DNA of 55,622 nt from Candidatus Gastranaerophilales bacterium (GTDB taxonomy: Bacteria > Cyanobacteriota > Vampirovibrionia > Gastranaerophilales > Gastranaerophilaceae), in the NCBI GenBank assembly GCA_944326605.1, contig CALVEM010000015.1, forward strand, positions 1 through 55,622, read 5' to 3'. The notes below the pieces were generated by a model. The model was not told the DNA's origin, did not search any database, and saw only the letters and a program-made list of their open reading frames with translations. Below are positions 8,360-18,391 of this stretch, in pieces. The position numbers and the translations under genes are program-made. The first letter of the stretch is position 1; each line of letters opens with the position of its first letter.

Positions 8360-11300
8360 AAGATGTCAACTTTTCTATATTACTGCCAAGTCTGGATAAC
8401 ATTTTTTCAATTTTATCCACTTTTCTATTTAACACCATATCATCTTTTTCTTCAAGTGTCGATAAAATTTTGTCCAGTTTCATTTCAAGCTGGTCGATAC
8501 GCTCTTCCTGTTTTTCAAATCTTGACTGCAATTCATCCAGAAGCTGCGACTTTTCAGGAATAATATTTCTTAATTCATCTATATGCTCTTTTATAGTTGA
8601 AATTTCAGAAGTTTTGTCCGTTATACCTGAAATATTTTCTGTTGTTGCATCAATCCATTCACCAAGGTACATCATAACCTGATGGAATACTTTATCAGCA
8701 TTAGCAGATGCTACTGCCATTGAATGAACACTATCTAACTTTCTTTCAAGCCTTTCCGAAACCTGTGTTTTATCCAGTTCATTAATACGATCTTCCAATC
8801 TGTAAATAAGGCTGCTGAAATTATTCAAGCCTTCATTTAATGCTTTGTAAGACTCATCAGAAGTTAACAATAATTTATTTGTTCTTGAACTTATACTTAA
8901 AATATCGTCATTAAGTTTTTCAATATCGCCTTTCAAATCAACTATTTGATCCTGAGTAAGCGACGATTCAAGACCTTCAACGGAACTGACTATTTTTTTA
9001 ATATCTTCGGACAGACCTTCAAAATCGGCGCCGGCTGATATCTGGTTCATCGCAAGTCTTAATTTTGCGATATCGGATTCTACATCCTGCAATGTATATG
9101 AATAATCAAAATCATCATTTGAACTTGCAATCTGATGCAGCTGAGTTTGAACTTTCATCAAGTTCTCTTTGATTTCATCTGTTTTTTCTTCAACAAAATC
9201 TTTAATTTCCTCTGTTTCTTCTACAAATGAAATCTGATCAAAAAGTGATACCAGAGCATTCATTATTGAATCTTTAACATCATCAACACTTTTTTCCATA
9301 TCTATACTGTCAAGTTTCAATAACAAATCACGCAAATATTTATCAATTGCAGCAGATTTTTCATCTGATGAAGCTTCAAAATATTTCCGTTGTTCAAATA
9401 TCAAATCTTTAATATCATCAATTTCGTCCAACAAATCTGCATCATTGCCGCCCATAGCAAGAACATCAACTTTTTCATGTAATGCAGAAAGCATTTCAGA
9501 AACTCTGGTTTCTGTTTTTATAACATTCTCAAGAGAACCTAATACTTCATCATCATTCGAATTTGAAAGAGCAAAAATATCAACTTTTTCATGCAGTGCA
9601 GAAAGCATTTCAGCTACTTTGGCTTCTGATTGTGCAAAACCGGCAAATTTTTCATTAACCCCGGATAACAAGGATTTATTTATGTCTTCATTTCTTTCTG
9701 CAATTTCGTCGATTGAATTTAATATTTCATCAGTTCTGTCAGCAAGAGAAAGAATATCAACTTTATCATTAAGTCCGCGGAGCAATTCTTTTTCTTCATT
9801 ATCCGCCGCAAGAGATTGGACGTAATTTTTTATATTATTATCCAGAACCGAAATTACACCGGTTTGTTCTTCAATTGAGCTTTGAATATCATCAATTTTA
9901 TTAAGCTTAAAAGACATTTCTTTAAGCGCCTGCTCCCCTGAATTATTATTAACTAAATCAAGATGAGCTTTTAAATCACTCAGATATTCCTCTAATTTTT
10001 CATCCAGAGAATGAGTAAATGCAGCGGCACTTTTTTCAAGAGCGGAATTAAGGATTTCCATATCATCTTGAATTTTTGCGCATACTGTATCCTCCACAGC
10101 GCTTATTTTATCAAATGTTTCTTTATATGCCTGTTCAAGTCTTGAAATTGAACCTGCAGCAGCTACAATTTCTCCGTTTACATCCGCACTAAAATTCATA
10201 AACGAAGTTTCTAACTGTGATTTGAGATCATTAAACAATTTCTCAAAATTCAAACCCTGAAATTCTTCTAAACCTGTTTTTACAGGTTCAAAAGCTCTTA
10301 ATATTTCTTCTGATTTACACTGCAGGGCATCTGAAATATCTGTACTCACAAGCCCGATTTCTTGTTTTAAACCTGAAATTTTTTCTTCTATATCAGTTAT
10401 AAAATTATCAGTAACTTGTGAATTATACTCACTTTTTAATGCATTAACCGCATCTAACAGATTTGAGAACTGCTCATCCAGAGGAGTAATTGTTTCTTTT
10501 ATCAAACGTTCAACATTTTGCGTCAAAGAACCGTCAACTGTTTTTATATTATTAATAATATTTTCAATTCCTGTATCAATAACAGACATTGATTCCGTAA
10601 ATTTTTCATCCGCTGAAATTTTAACGGATTTTAAAGCATTACTGAGAGATGAAAGTTCACCTTTTACATCCGTAATTTCTTCCAGTGATGAAGCAATTTT
10701 AGCTTCCGTATCAGATGTACTGTTTTCAACTATCTGAACAAATTCCGACAACTTACCCTGAAGGATTTCCATCTTCTGTTCATATTCATCGGAAATATGA
10801 GAAAGAGCTGTTTCCATATCGAGAAGTTTCTCTGTCAATTTGTTATCAAGTACGGTCTGAGAACTGTTTGCGTTTGCATCCAATTCACTTATATACAGTT
10901 TTAAACTATCTAAAGCATCATTCACCTGACTTTGAAAACTTTCCAAATTTCCTGATAATGCTTTAATCTCTGCATGCTGCAGCTCATTATCATCTTTTAT
11001 CTGCTGTACAGACTCTTCATGAATAACTTTTAAATCATTTGACAATCTTTCAAACATCTCTTTCAAAGACGTCAAATTATTTACAATCTCGCCCGAAAAA
11101 TCCTCAGATAAAGCATCCAGCTTTTCAGAAACAACATTAACGGCATCATATACACGGTCAATATAATTTTCTGAAATATGCTGAATTTCATTTTTTAACT
11201 CGTCAACTCCGGCTGAAATATGCTTCATATCTGCCAGAATACTTTGCGAATTTTCTGCCTGAGAATTTTTCAAATCATCATTTAATGATGTAAATGAAGC

Positions 11301-14300
11301 TAAAATATTTTCCAGAGATGATTTAACGCTGTCAAAACCCAAGGTGATATTAAAAGTATTTGCATCATTTTTCTTTACAAAATCTTCTTTTATAATATTA
11401 ATCTCACTGACAATATCTGATATTGAAAGTTTTAAATCCCCTGCATTTAATTTTAAATTATTTTCTATTTTATTTTCAGTTTCATCCATTATAATATGGA
11501 GTTCTGAAGATATTCTATCAAGGACATCCAGAGAATTTTTAGAAGACAAATCTTTTAACAAATCAATATTTACAGCTAAATCAGACAATTCCGAATTAAG
11601 TTTTTCCAAACTTTCAACACCGGCAGTATCGTGATTTTTAAGATTTTCATCCAGTTGAGCCTTCAGATTATTAATCTCATTTACAATATTTTCATAATTC
11701 ATTTTTGAATTATTTTCAAAAGATGTTTTGATTTCATCTATTCTACCGGCTATATTTTCAAAGTTAGAAGAATTGTCTAACAGATTTAGTCGTTCAAGAA
11801 TAGTTTCAATCTGTTCTTTGTTAGTTTCCGAATTTAAATGTAATATATTAGAATTATCAAGAATTTTTTGAATAAATTCTACAAAATCTTTTCTGAATCC
11901 GTCAAAATCATCCCCAGTCAATGTCTTTGAAAACATCTCCTCAAATTTGGCAAGCTTATCTGCAATAACAGATTTATTTTCATCTGATGAAACTGCAATA
12001 GCATCTTTCAATGAAGAAATAATATTGTTGAAATCATCCATCTTTTGAGAAATACTATCCGAAATATCTGTCTTTTGAATACTTTCATTTATCTCATCCA
12101 TTTTCTGACATAAACCGGAATAATTATTATTTGAAGAAGTTTCAAAAACAGTTGAAAGATCATCTATTTTAGAAGATATTTGAGCCAGATCATACGAGTA
12201 ATCCTGTTTTTCCAATACCTCTAATTTATCAAGAATTTTTTCGGTGTCATCCTTTGATGCGAGAATTTCCTGAATATTTGAAAATAACGCAGCTAATTCA
12301 GCATTTTTGGAAATTATATCGTTTATTGATGACAATATGAAATTAGATGTGGATACAATATTTGAAAGTTCTATTTTAATTTCATTGCTCTGTTCGGAAA
12401 AATCAAGAGAAACAATTTTATCCAGCACATTTTTAACTTCATCGTGGACAGATGAAACAGATGCCTCAAATGCATGTGACAAAACTTCAATAGCCTCAAG
12501 TTTTGTGCTCAATTTAGTTTCACTGTCAGCCTGAGTGGCAGATATAGAGCCGCTGATTTCCGCAATATAATCTCTTATACCGGAAATATTATCTTGAACA
12601 GCATTTTTAAAAGTTTCAATATCGGAAGAAAGTGCCGGTTCTATTGACCTAATATCATCAGATAAATTCTTTAAAGTTTCGAGTTTCTGTTGTTCGCTTA
12701 CGTAATTGGACTGAACAAAAACATCCTGCTGTTTTTGCATGTCATCTGTCATTTTTTGAGAAAGTTCTTCTAGCAAAGATTTTAAACTTTCAAAATTGTT
12801 CATTGCATTTCCTGATAAAGTCTGCTCAACAGAATCAATTTTTGTAGAAACACCATCAACACTGTCGAGAATTTTTGAAGAATTTTCTAAATTTGAAAGT
12901 GCCGACTGCTTAAATTCATCTCTAAAGGCTTCAACAGAAACAGCAACATCAGAAATTCCGGAAATAATCTTATCGGCATTTTGCTGTGCTGTTGTTATAA
13001 ATTCAGTTTGCAGGCTGCTGACAGTCTGTGAAACTTCTTCTATATAACCTTTTACCGCTTCATAATTTGAATTCGCGTCATCTTTCACTTCCGTTAAAAT
13101 AATTGATATGTCTTCATTAACTTTATCTAACGCATCTGTAATCTGTGCAGGTTCAATGCGATTACTTTCAGAAATTAAAGTTTTCAATTCCGCAAGTTCA
13201 CTTATTTGTCCGCTTATCCTACTTTCCAGTTTTGCGGCACTGTTAGAGGAAGAGTTCAAAACTTCCTCATTTTTAGCAATAATTTCATCTTTTAAAGTTT
13301 GAAGAGTTGATATAACATCTCCAAGACCTGCTTTTAAATCACCGTAATCATCCTGAAAATCGGATGATATTCCGCTTCTTAATGACATAACGTCATTTGA
13401 AATATTTATTATGCTGCGCGATATTTCATCCAGTTTTTCCTGAGAATTATTATTGAAAAGGTTAGACAAATTTACCAGAATTTCATCTAATCCGTTTTTC
13501 AATGTAGAATAAGCTTCCTGCCTTTTTTCATCCAGATTTTCAAAACTTCTGTCTAAATTTTGTGTCATGCCGGCAATTTCAGAAGATAAATTTGTATAAT
13601 TGAGTTTTGCGCCTTCTTCAAAAGCGTCTTTCAAATCGTTAACTCTGCTGACAATATTCTCAAAATCATCTCTGAAATCAAGCGATTTAACAGTTGTTAA
13701 AATATTTTCAATTCTTTCTGTACTGTATGAAAGTTCCGAATTTAAAGCAGATGAATTATCAATAATTTTCTGGACAAAATCAGCAAGGTCCTGTTTAAAA
13801 CCTTTAAAATCAGAACCTGTTACAATGTTTTGAAAAGAATTTTCAAGGGTTTCAAACTTTCCGCCCAATTCGGAAGATAAATCTGATGATGACTGCGATA
13901 TTATATTTCTTAAAGCGTCAAATACCTCTTGAAAACGGGAAATAGATGAAGGTAAAACACTTATTTGTGATGAAATGTTACCTATTTCGTTTCTGATATC
14001 AGACAATTGAGAAGAATTATCCAGAGTATTTATGACAGAAACAGTTTCTGCAAGTTTATCTTCAATACTTTTAAATAAACTTTCAAGCTCGGAACTTACT
14101 CCGGAAACATCCAGAGATATTTCGCTGATTAAAGATGCAATTTCATCTTTGTCATAAATTTTATCTTCTATTTGTGAAATTTTGCCGTCTAGTTCATTCA
14201 AAATATTTTTCTGGGAGGAAATATTATTTGAAAAATTGCTGATGTTATTTCCCAGCGCATTAAACAAATCCCGCAGTTCTGAGGTTTTTGCAAGCTGTTC

Positions 14301-14558
14301 ATTACCGGCGGAAAGATTATTAAACGAATTTTCAATTTCATTAAATTTTTCGACCGTAATACTGTGTTTTTCATCAACAGATTTTTTTAATTCGGAAATA
14401 TAAACCCTGATTAAATCAGTAGCCTCGCTATCTTCAGCCATCAAATCAAGTTTATTATTTATACCTGTTAAAACTCTCTCGACACTCTGTACGTTATTTT
14501 CGTTTTCTTCTCGCATTGTGTTTATAATTTCAGCAATTTCATCAACTGTTAAAGCCAT
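8343..14558 (-). CDS. Giant acidic coiled-coil protein (2071 residues), unknown function
   Basis: Almost the whole length is heptad-like helix rich in Glu, Asp, Ser, Asn, Ile and Leu, with almost no Cys, Trp or Pro and no signal peptide or membrane segment. Internal duplications are visible: GFKQDLADFVQKIIDNS near residue 250 matches GFRKDFVEFIQKILDNS near 880, and MLSALHEKVD occurs twice near 1655 and 1690. Candidate roles are a cytoskeletal or scaffold filament, a chromosome or envelope organiser, or a tape-measure-like ruler. No enzymatic domain is visible. The start follows a weak purine-rich site (AAGAAAGTGAAG). It leads a likely operon with the GlcD-like oxidase and the metallopeptidase, and diverges from the oxidoreductase operon. 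Confidence 0.85.
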   Translation of the reverse strand: MALTVDEIAEIINTMREENENNVQSVERVLTGINNKLDLMAEDSEATDLIRVYISELKKSVDEKHSITVEKFNEIENSFNNLSAGNEQLAKTSELRDLFNALGNNISNFSNNISSQKNILNELDGKISQIEDKIYDKDEIASLISEISLDVSGVSSELESLFKSIEDKLAETVSVINTLDNSSQLSDIRNEIGNISSQISVLPSSISRFQEVFDALRNIISQSSSDLSSELGGKFETLENSFQNIVTGSDFKGFKQDLADFVQKIIDNSSALNSELSYSTERIENILTTVKSLDFRDDFENIVSRVNDLKDAFEEGAKLNYTNLSSEIAGMTQNLDRSFENLDEKRQEAYSTLKNGLDEILVNLSNLFNNNSQEKLDEISRSIINISNDVMSLRSGISSDFQDDYGDLKAGLGDVISTLQTLKDEIIAKNEEVLNSSSNSAAKLESRISGQISELAELKTLISESNRIEPAQITDALDKVNEDISIILTEVKDDANSNYEAVKGYIEEVSQTVSSLQTEFITTAQQNADKIISGISDVAVSVEAFRDEFKQSALSNLENSSKILDSVDGVSTKIDSVEQTLSGNAMNNFESLKSLLEELSQKMTDDMQKQQDVFVQSNYVSEQQKLETLKNLSDDIRSIEPALSSDIETFKNAVQDNISGIRDYIAEISGSISATQADSETKLSTKLEAIEVLSHAFEASVSSVHDEVKNVLDKIVSLDFSEQSNEIKIELSNIVSTSNFILSSINDIISKNAELAALFSNIQEILASKDDTEKILDKLEVLEKQDYSYDLAQISSKIDDLSTVFETSSNNNYSGLCQKMDEINESIQKTDISDSISQKMDDFNNIISSLKDAIAVSSDENKSVIADKLAKFEEMFSKTLTGDDFDGFRKDFVEFIQKILDNSNILHLNSETNKEQIETILERLNLLDNSSNFENIAGRIDEIKTSFENNSKMNYENIVNEINNLKAQLDENLKNHDTAGVESLEKLNSELSDLAVNIDLLKDLSSKNSLDVLDRISSELHIIMDETENKIENNLKLNAGDLKLSISDIVSEINIIKEDFVKKNDANTFNITLGFDSVKSSLENILASFTSLNDDLKNSQAENSQSILADMKHISAGVDELKNEIQHISENYIDRVYDAVNVVSEKLDALSEDFSGEIVNNLTSLKEMFERLSNDLKVIHEESVQQIKDDNELQHAEIKALSGNLESFQSQVNDALDSLKLYISELDANANSSQTVLDNKLTEKLLDMETALSHISDEYEQKMEILQGKLSEFVQIVENSTSDTEAKIASSLEEITDVKGELSSLSNALKSVKISADEKFTESMSVIDTGIENIINNIKTVDGSLTQNVERLIKETITPLDEQFSNLLDAVNALKSEYNSQVTDNFITDIEEKISGLKQEIGLVSTDISDALQCKSEEILRAFEPVKTGLEEFQGLNFEKLFNDLKSQLETSFMNFSADVNGEIVAAAGSISRLEQAYKETFDKISAVEDTVCAKIQDDMEILNSALEKSAAAFTHSLDEKLEEYLSDLKAHLDLVNNNSGEQALKEMSFKLNKIDDIQSSIEEQTGVISVLDNNIKNYVQSLAADNEEKELLRGLNDKVDILSLADRTDEILNSIDEIAERNEDINKSLLSGVNEKFAGFAQSEAKVAEMLSALHEKVDIFALSNSNDDEVLGSLENVIKTETRVSEMLSALHEKVDVLAMGGNDADLLDEIDDIKDLIFEQRKYFEASSDEKSAAIDKYLRDLLLKLDSIDMEKSVDDVKDSIMNALVSLFDQISFVEETEEIKDFVEEKTDEIKENLMKVQTQLHQIASSNDDFDYSYTLQDVESDIAKLRLAMNQISAGADFEGLSEDIKKIVSSVEGLESSLTQDQIVDLKGDIEKLNDDILSISSRTNKLLLTSDESYKALNEGLNNFSSLIYRLEDRINELDKTQVSERLERKLDSVHSMAVASANADKVFHQVMMYLGEWIDATTENISGITDKTSEISTIKEHIDELRNIIPEKSQLLDELQSRFEKQEERIDQLEMKLDKILSTLEEKDDMVLNRKVDKIEKMLSRLGSNIEKLTSYVDEE

Positions 14559-14684
14559 TCGTCTTCACTTTCTTAAAAAAAATATCCCTCTGAAATTTAT
14601 TTTAACAGAAGCATAATAAACTATGCAAACTGTTAACTTTTAATATTACAATTGTAAAGATATAATGTTTCTTTTTTTATTAAG

Positions 14685-14693
14685 TGGTATAAT
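14685..14693 (+). promoter_or_regulatory. Extended -10 promoter of the oxidoreductase operon
   Basis: TG-G-TATAAT, with TATAAT at 14688-14693, lies 33 bases before the first ATG. No good -35 box is visible, as is usual for extended -10 promoters. Confidence 0.55.
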
Positions 14694-14726
14694 ATTACTT
14701 AGACAAAAAAAATATAAGAGGTGTAG

Positions 14727-14939
14727 ATGAGCTACATAGTGATTAATAAAGAAAAATGTAAAGCATGCTACTTATGTATTGAAGAATGCCCCAAAAAGCT
14801 GCTAAAAATCAGCCAAGAAACCAACAGTCTGGGCAATCATGTGGTAGAATTTAATGACCCTAACCATGAATGTTTGGGCTGCGCAATGTGCGCAACCAGA
14901 TGTCCTGATCTGGCTATTACGGAAGTCTATAAAGGATAA
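14727..14939 (+). CDS. korD: 2-oxoacid:ferredoxin oxidoreductase, delta (ferredoxin-like) subunit
   Basis: 70 residues with two 4Fe-4S motifs: CKACYLCIEECP and CLGCAMCATRCP. It matches the small iron-sulfur subunit that passes electrons from the catalytic subunits to free ferredoxin. The ribosome site is GAGGTG. It is the first gene of a delta-alpha-beta-gamma operon, ending 7 bases before the alpha gene. Subunit order and motifs fit the 2-oxoglutarate (KOR) or branched-chain 2-oxoacid (VOR) enzymes; sequence inspection alone does not separate them. Confidence 0.9.
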   Translation: MSYIVINKEKCKACYLCIEECPKKLLKISQETNSLGNHVVEFNDPNHECLGCAMCATRCPDLAITEVYKG

Positions 14940-14946
14940 CACGGAA

Positions 14947-16014
14947 ATGAGTACAGAATGTATAACAAATAAAAAAGTTTTAACTAAAGGAAATTACGCA
15001 ATAGCACAGGCTGCAATTCTTGCCGGATGTCAGTGTTATTTCGGCTATCCGATTACACCGCAGAGTGAAATCGGAGAATTTATGAGCGGCAAAATGCAAG
15101 AGCTAAAAAGAGGATATGTTTCCGCAGAAAGCGAACTCGCAGCCATAAATATGACTATAGGCGCCGTATCAACAGGCGTAAAAGCCATGACATCGTCTTC
15201 TTCATGCGCGGTATCATTAATGCAGGAAGGTTTATCCTATGCAACGGCAGACGAACTACCTGTAGTACTGGTCAGCGTAATGAGAGGCGGTCCGGGATTG
15301 GGAAATATTTATCCTTCACAGGGTGATTACTATCAGGCAACAAAAGGCGGCGGAAACGGCGACTACAATCTTATAGTTCTTGCTCCGTCAACCGTTCAGG
15401 AATGTGTAGACTTAACTTATAAGGCATTTTACCTTGCACAAAAATACAGAAATCCGACAGTATTACTTGCCGATGGTCTTTTAGGGCAGATGATGGAACC
15501 TGTTGAATTTTACGATTATTCGTATCCTGAAATTGATACATCTGACTGGGCTTTAACAGGAGCAAAAGACAGAGAAGCAAGAATTATACGTTCATACGCT
15601 CCGCTTGCGGATAACCAATGCGTATTTCTTGAAAAATTATTCAAAAAATATAAAGCAATTGAAGAAAATGAAGTTGAATGGGAAGAAATTAACACACAAG
15701 ATGCAGACATTGTTCTTGTAAGTTTTGGCAGCACATCAAGAAATGTTAAAACAGCAATGAAAATCTTACGTGAAAAAGGTATTAAGGCAGGATTTTTCAG
15801 ACCTGTTACTTTGTACCCGTTCCCTTCAAAAAGGCTGCATGAACTCTCTAAAACAGCAAAAAAATTCATAACTGTCGAAGTAAATATGGGGCAGATGGTT
15901 AATGATGTAAAACTTGCCGTTAACGGAGCATGCCCTGTTGAACTTATACACAAAGGAGTGGGAGTTCCGCCTTCCGCTGCCGAAATTGTAGCTAAAATTG
16001 AGGAATTATTATAA
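14947..16014 (+). CDS. korA: 2-oxoacid:ferredoxin oxidoreductase, alpha subunit
   Basis: 355 residues from the ATG at 14947. The frame is open further upstream into the ferredoxin gene, but this start gives the family N terminus (MSTECITNKKVLTKGNYAIA). The pyrimidine-binding domain carries GYPITPQSEIGEFM, ESELAAINM and GVKAMTSSSSCAVSLM. The C-terminal transketolase-like domain has VSFGSTSRNVKTAM and AGFFRPVTLYPFP. With the beta subunit it forms the thiamine-diphosphate active site that converts a 2-oxoacid plus CoA to acyl-CoA and CO2 and reduces ferredoxin. The stop overlaps the beta start by one base. Confidence 0.9.
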   Translation: MSTECITNKKVLTKGNYAIAQAAILAGCQCYFGYPITPQSEIGEFMSGKMQELKRGYVSAESELAAINMTIGAVSTGVKAMTSSSSCAVSLMQEGLSYATADELPVVLVSVMRGGPGLGNIYPSQGDYYQATKGGGNGDYNLIVLAPSTVQECVDLTYKAFYLAQKYRNPTVLLADGLLGQMMEPVEFYDYSYPEIDTSDWALTGAKDREARIIRSYAPLADNQCVFLEKLFKKYKAIEENEVEWEEINTQDADIVLVSFGSTSRNVKTAMKILREKGIKAGFFRPVTLYPFPSKRLHELSKTAKKFITVEVNMGQMVNDVKLAVNGACPVELIHKGVGVPPSAAEIVAKIEELL

Positions 16015-16781
16015 TGGCAACACAAGTTTTTAAATTACCTGAATCTCTGAAAGGAGATGTAAAATATTCATTCTGTCCGGGATGCGACCACGGTGTTGCA
16101 GTAAGACTTGTAGCAGAGGTTATAGACGAACTGGGCATAAGAGAAAATACAATTCTGGCAGCATCCATCGGATGTTCGGTTACAACATACGATTTTTTAA
16201 ATGTAGATTCGCTGGAAGCTCCGCATGGCAGAGCAATGGCTGAAGCAACTGGAATAAAAAGAGCCAGACCTGACAAAATAGTATTTACATATCAAGGTGA
16301 CGGCGATTTTGCATCAATAGGACTTGCAGAAAGCATGCACGCAGCTTTAAGAGGCGAAAACCTGACAGCCATTTGTATTAATAATACAACCTACGGCATG
16401 ACAGGCGGGCAGCTCGGGCCTACTACACTTCTGGGACAGGTTACAACGACCTCCCCGAAAGGCAGAAATGTCGAATACTACGGATATCCGATAAAGATTG
16501 CCGAACACATTGCACTTTGCGACGGAACTGCATTTTCTGCGAGAGTGTCGCTTGATACAGTTGCAAATATCAGAAGAGCAAAACAGGCTATTAAGAAAGC
16601 ATTTGAAGTTCAGATAAAAGGGCTTGGTTTCGGATTTGTAGAAATTCTGTCGACCTGTCCTACAAACTGGAAAATGTCGCCGCAAAAAGCTCATGAAAGA
16701 GTAAGAAATGAAATGATGCCCGTATTTAAACCGGGGATTTATAAAGATATAACTACAAGTAAAACAGAGATGCCGAACTAA
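16014..16781 (+). CDS. korB: 2-oxoacid:ferredoxin oxidoreductase, beta (TPP-binding) subunit
   Basis: 255 residues. CPGCDHGVAVRL near the N terminus, IGCSVTTYDF, and the thiamine-diphosphate motif GDGDFASIGLAE ending at INNTTYGMTGGQ are all typical of KorB/VorA. The start overlaps the alpha stop (TAATG), implying translational coupling. The nucleotide-binding half of the active site lies here; the alpha subunit gives the other half. After the stop there is a 44-base spacer containing a small piece of the TTCAGCATGAC repeat. Confidence 0.92.
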   Translation: MATQVFKLPESLKGDVKYSFCPGCDHGVAVRLVAEVIDELGIRENTILAASIGCSVTTYDFLNVDSLEAPHGRAMAEATGIKRARPDKIVFTYQGDGDFASIGLAESMHAALRGENLTAICINNTTYGMTGGQLGPTTLLGQVTTTSPKGRNVEYYGYPIKIAEHIALCDGTAFSARVSLDTVANIRRAKQAIKKAFEVQIKGLGFGFVEILSTCPTNWKMSPQKAHERVRNEMMPVFKPGIYKDITTSKTEMPN

Positions 16782-16825
16782 ATTCAGCATGACAGACTGA
16801 ATACAAAACCCACAAAGAGGAAAAA

Positions 16826-17374
16826 ATGAGTGAGAAAAATTTTATAATAGCAGGATTTGGCGGACAAGGCGTATTATTGGCAGGCGAAGTACTGGCTAAT
16901 GCGTTTATGCTCGCAGGAAAACACGTAACATGGTATCCTTCATACGGTGCAGAAATGCGCGGAGGAACAGTAAATTGTGAAGTCGTTATGAGCGATGAAG
17001 AAGTGAGCGAAGTCAATAAATCCGACGCTGATTTTGTTGTTGCGCTTAATCAGGCATCATTTGACAGATTTTTGTCAAAAATTAAAAAAGGCGGCTGGAT
17101 GATAGCGAATTCCACCCTCGCAAAAGAAATCAAAACCAGAACAGATATCAATTATCTTTTTGCGCCTATAACAAGACTTGCGGAAGAAGTCGGAAACATA
17201 AAAATGGCTAATATACTTGCTTTAGGAATTCTTGCAAAAGCAAGCAAATTAGTAAGCCTTGAAAGCTTAAATCAGGCGCTGGATATAGTTATTCCGCCTC
17301 ACAGAAAAAATCTTTTACCGTTAAATATTAAAGCTCTAAAAATCGGTTATGAGTATGATTTATTGCCTGCATAA
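16826..17374 (+). CDS. korC: 2-oxoacid:ferredoxin oxidoreductase, gamma subunit
   Basis: 182 residues, the usual size for the gamma subunit. The signature FGGQGVLLAGEVLANA is near the N terminus, followed by YPSYGAEMRGGTVNCEVVMS. The gamma domain helps bind CoA and stabilises the complex. AAGAGG lies 9 bases before the ATG. It is the last gene of the four-gene operon. I see no clear terminator before the next small ORF. Confidence 0.92.
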   Translation: MSEKNFIIAGFGGQGVLLAGEVLANAFMLAGKHVTWYPSYGAEMRGGTVNCEVVMSDEEVSEVNKSDADFVVALNQASFDRFLSKIKKGGWMIANSTLAKEIKTRTDINYLFAPITRLAEEVGNIKMANILALGILAKASKLVSLESLNQALDIVIPPHRKNLLPLNIKALKIGYEYDLLPA

Positions 17375-17428
17375 TACTAAATCAACTAAAAAAACGATTT
17401 AAAAAAAACAGATTGGCTATATTCTAAT

Positions 17429-17686
17429 ATGGTACAGTTCAAGAGGTCTTTCAAAGTGGAAAAAGAACTAACCCGATTAATAAGAGAAAAAGAAATTCAA
17501 CTGGCTAAATTAAAAGAACATATTGATAAAAGTTCAATATGCTCTGATTTGTATAATAAAGTCGTTTTAGAAAAAGCCATCCTGAAAAAACAATTAGATG
17601 ATTCAAAAAGAAATAAAATCGTAATAAATTTGAGGAATTTTCTTCCTCACAAAAAAACTTTAATCTGCGATTATTTTAAGAAATAG
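17429..17686 (+). CDS. Small basic coiled-coil protein, unknown
   Basis: 85 residues, Lys/Glu/Leu-rich, with a predicted helix across residues 8-65 (around EKELTRLIREKEIQLAKLKE) and a basic tail containing LPHKK. No known domain recognised. No good ribosome site precedes the ATG, and the start could be later. It lies 54 bases after korC on the same strand and ends 6 bases before the convergent prepilin gene. It is probably real because of its helical, low-stop character, but this is not secure. Confidence 0.45.
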   Translation: MVQFKRSFKVEKELTRLIREKEIQLAKLKEHIDKSSICSDLYNKVVLEKAILKKQLDDSKRNKIVINLRNFLPHKKTLICDYFKK

Positions 17687-17692
17687 CTCCTA

Positions 17693-18331
17693 TTATTTTA
17701 TCCATGGATAATCTTTGCTTATCTGCCAGCCGTCATACTGAATAAGAGCGGTACAATAGTGTCTCAGGTGCGGATCCTGGCTTGCACATCCGCTTAGTAG
17801 CACATCTCTGGTATAATAATTATCTGTTGTAATATCGCATCCAGATGCAGCAAACCTGCCATCTGAGCAAATTGCAAACAGGAATGTATGTTTACCGTCA
17901 TAAGAATTATTTATTGAACAATATTTATAATCAATACAATAAAATATATATGCGCTTGCTTTACCTGTTAGCTGACTAAGAGCTGGTATATATGCTGCAA
18001 AACCGCTTCCGTCTGCAAATGCAACATGGTAATAATATCCGTAGTAGTTTTTACTCAATGATTTTATATGTTTGTCAAGATATGTGTTATACCATTTGCC
18101 AAAATCAGCATTGGAATCATTTTCACGTTGCGGCATCCACATTGAAGGTTCACCGTTATCAACTTCTGCAAGCTTTATTGCTTGATTCATTACGGAATAA
18201 AACTTTTGTAATTTTGCGACTGTTGCATTTTTTCTGTAATTTCCGATTAAAACAGGAATTGTCATAGCGGCAACAACACCGATGATGCCGAGGGTGATAA
18301 GAACTTCTGCAAGAGTAAAGGCAGCTTTTTT
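17693..18331 (-). CDS. Type IV prepilin-like protein with repeat-derived 5' end
   Basis: The recognisable part is about 213 residues and starts with a type III signal: KKAAFTLAEVLITLGIIG. The processing site is before Phe, with Ala at -1 where Gly is usual, and Glu is at +5. The C-terminal part is Cys- and Tyr-rich. No ATG start exists: the frame stays open to a TTG at 18739, but codons upstream of 18331 translate dispersed repeats (GTGAATAR units at 18336-18371 and the element at 18392-18751). Repeat insertion has probably displaced the native start, so expression is doubtful. Function if made: a pseudopilin or pilin of a type II/IV system. Confidence 0.7.
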   Translation of the reverse strand, partial: KKAAFTLAEVLITLGIIGVVAAMTIPVLIGNYRKNATVAKLQKFYSVMNQAIKLAEVDNGEPSMWMPQRENDSNADFGKWYNTYLDKHIKSLSKNYYGYYYHVAFADGSGFAAYIPALSQLTGKASAYIFYCIDYKYCSINNSYDGKHTFLFAICSDGRFAASGCDITTDNYYTRDVLLSGCASQDPHLRHYCTALIQYDGWQISKDYPWIK

Positions 18332-18391
18332 ATAAGGTGAATAAGTGAATAGGTTAATATGTGAATAAGTTCGTTTCAGGGAAATATTAAT

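Noticed and set aside
8343-14558. Chemoreceptor or SMC-type ATPase identity for the giant protein
   Set aside because: No membrane segments, no HAMP or signalling hairpin, and no Walker motifs.
14590-14726. Specific operator between the giant gene and korD
   Set aside because: Only AT-rich sequence and promoter boxes are visible; no convincing palindrome.
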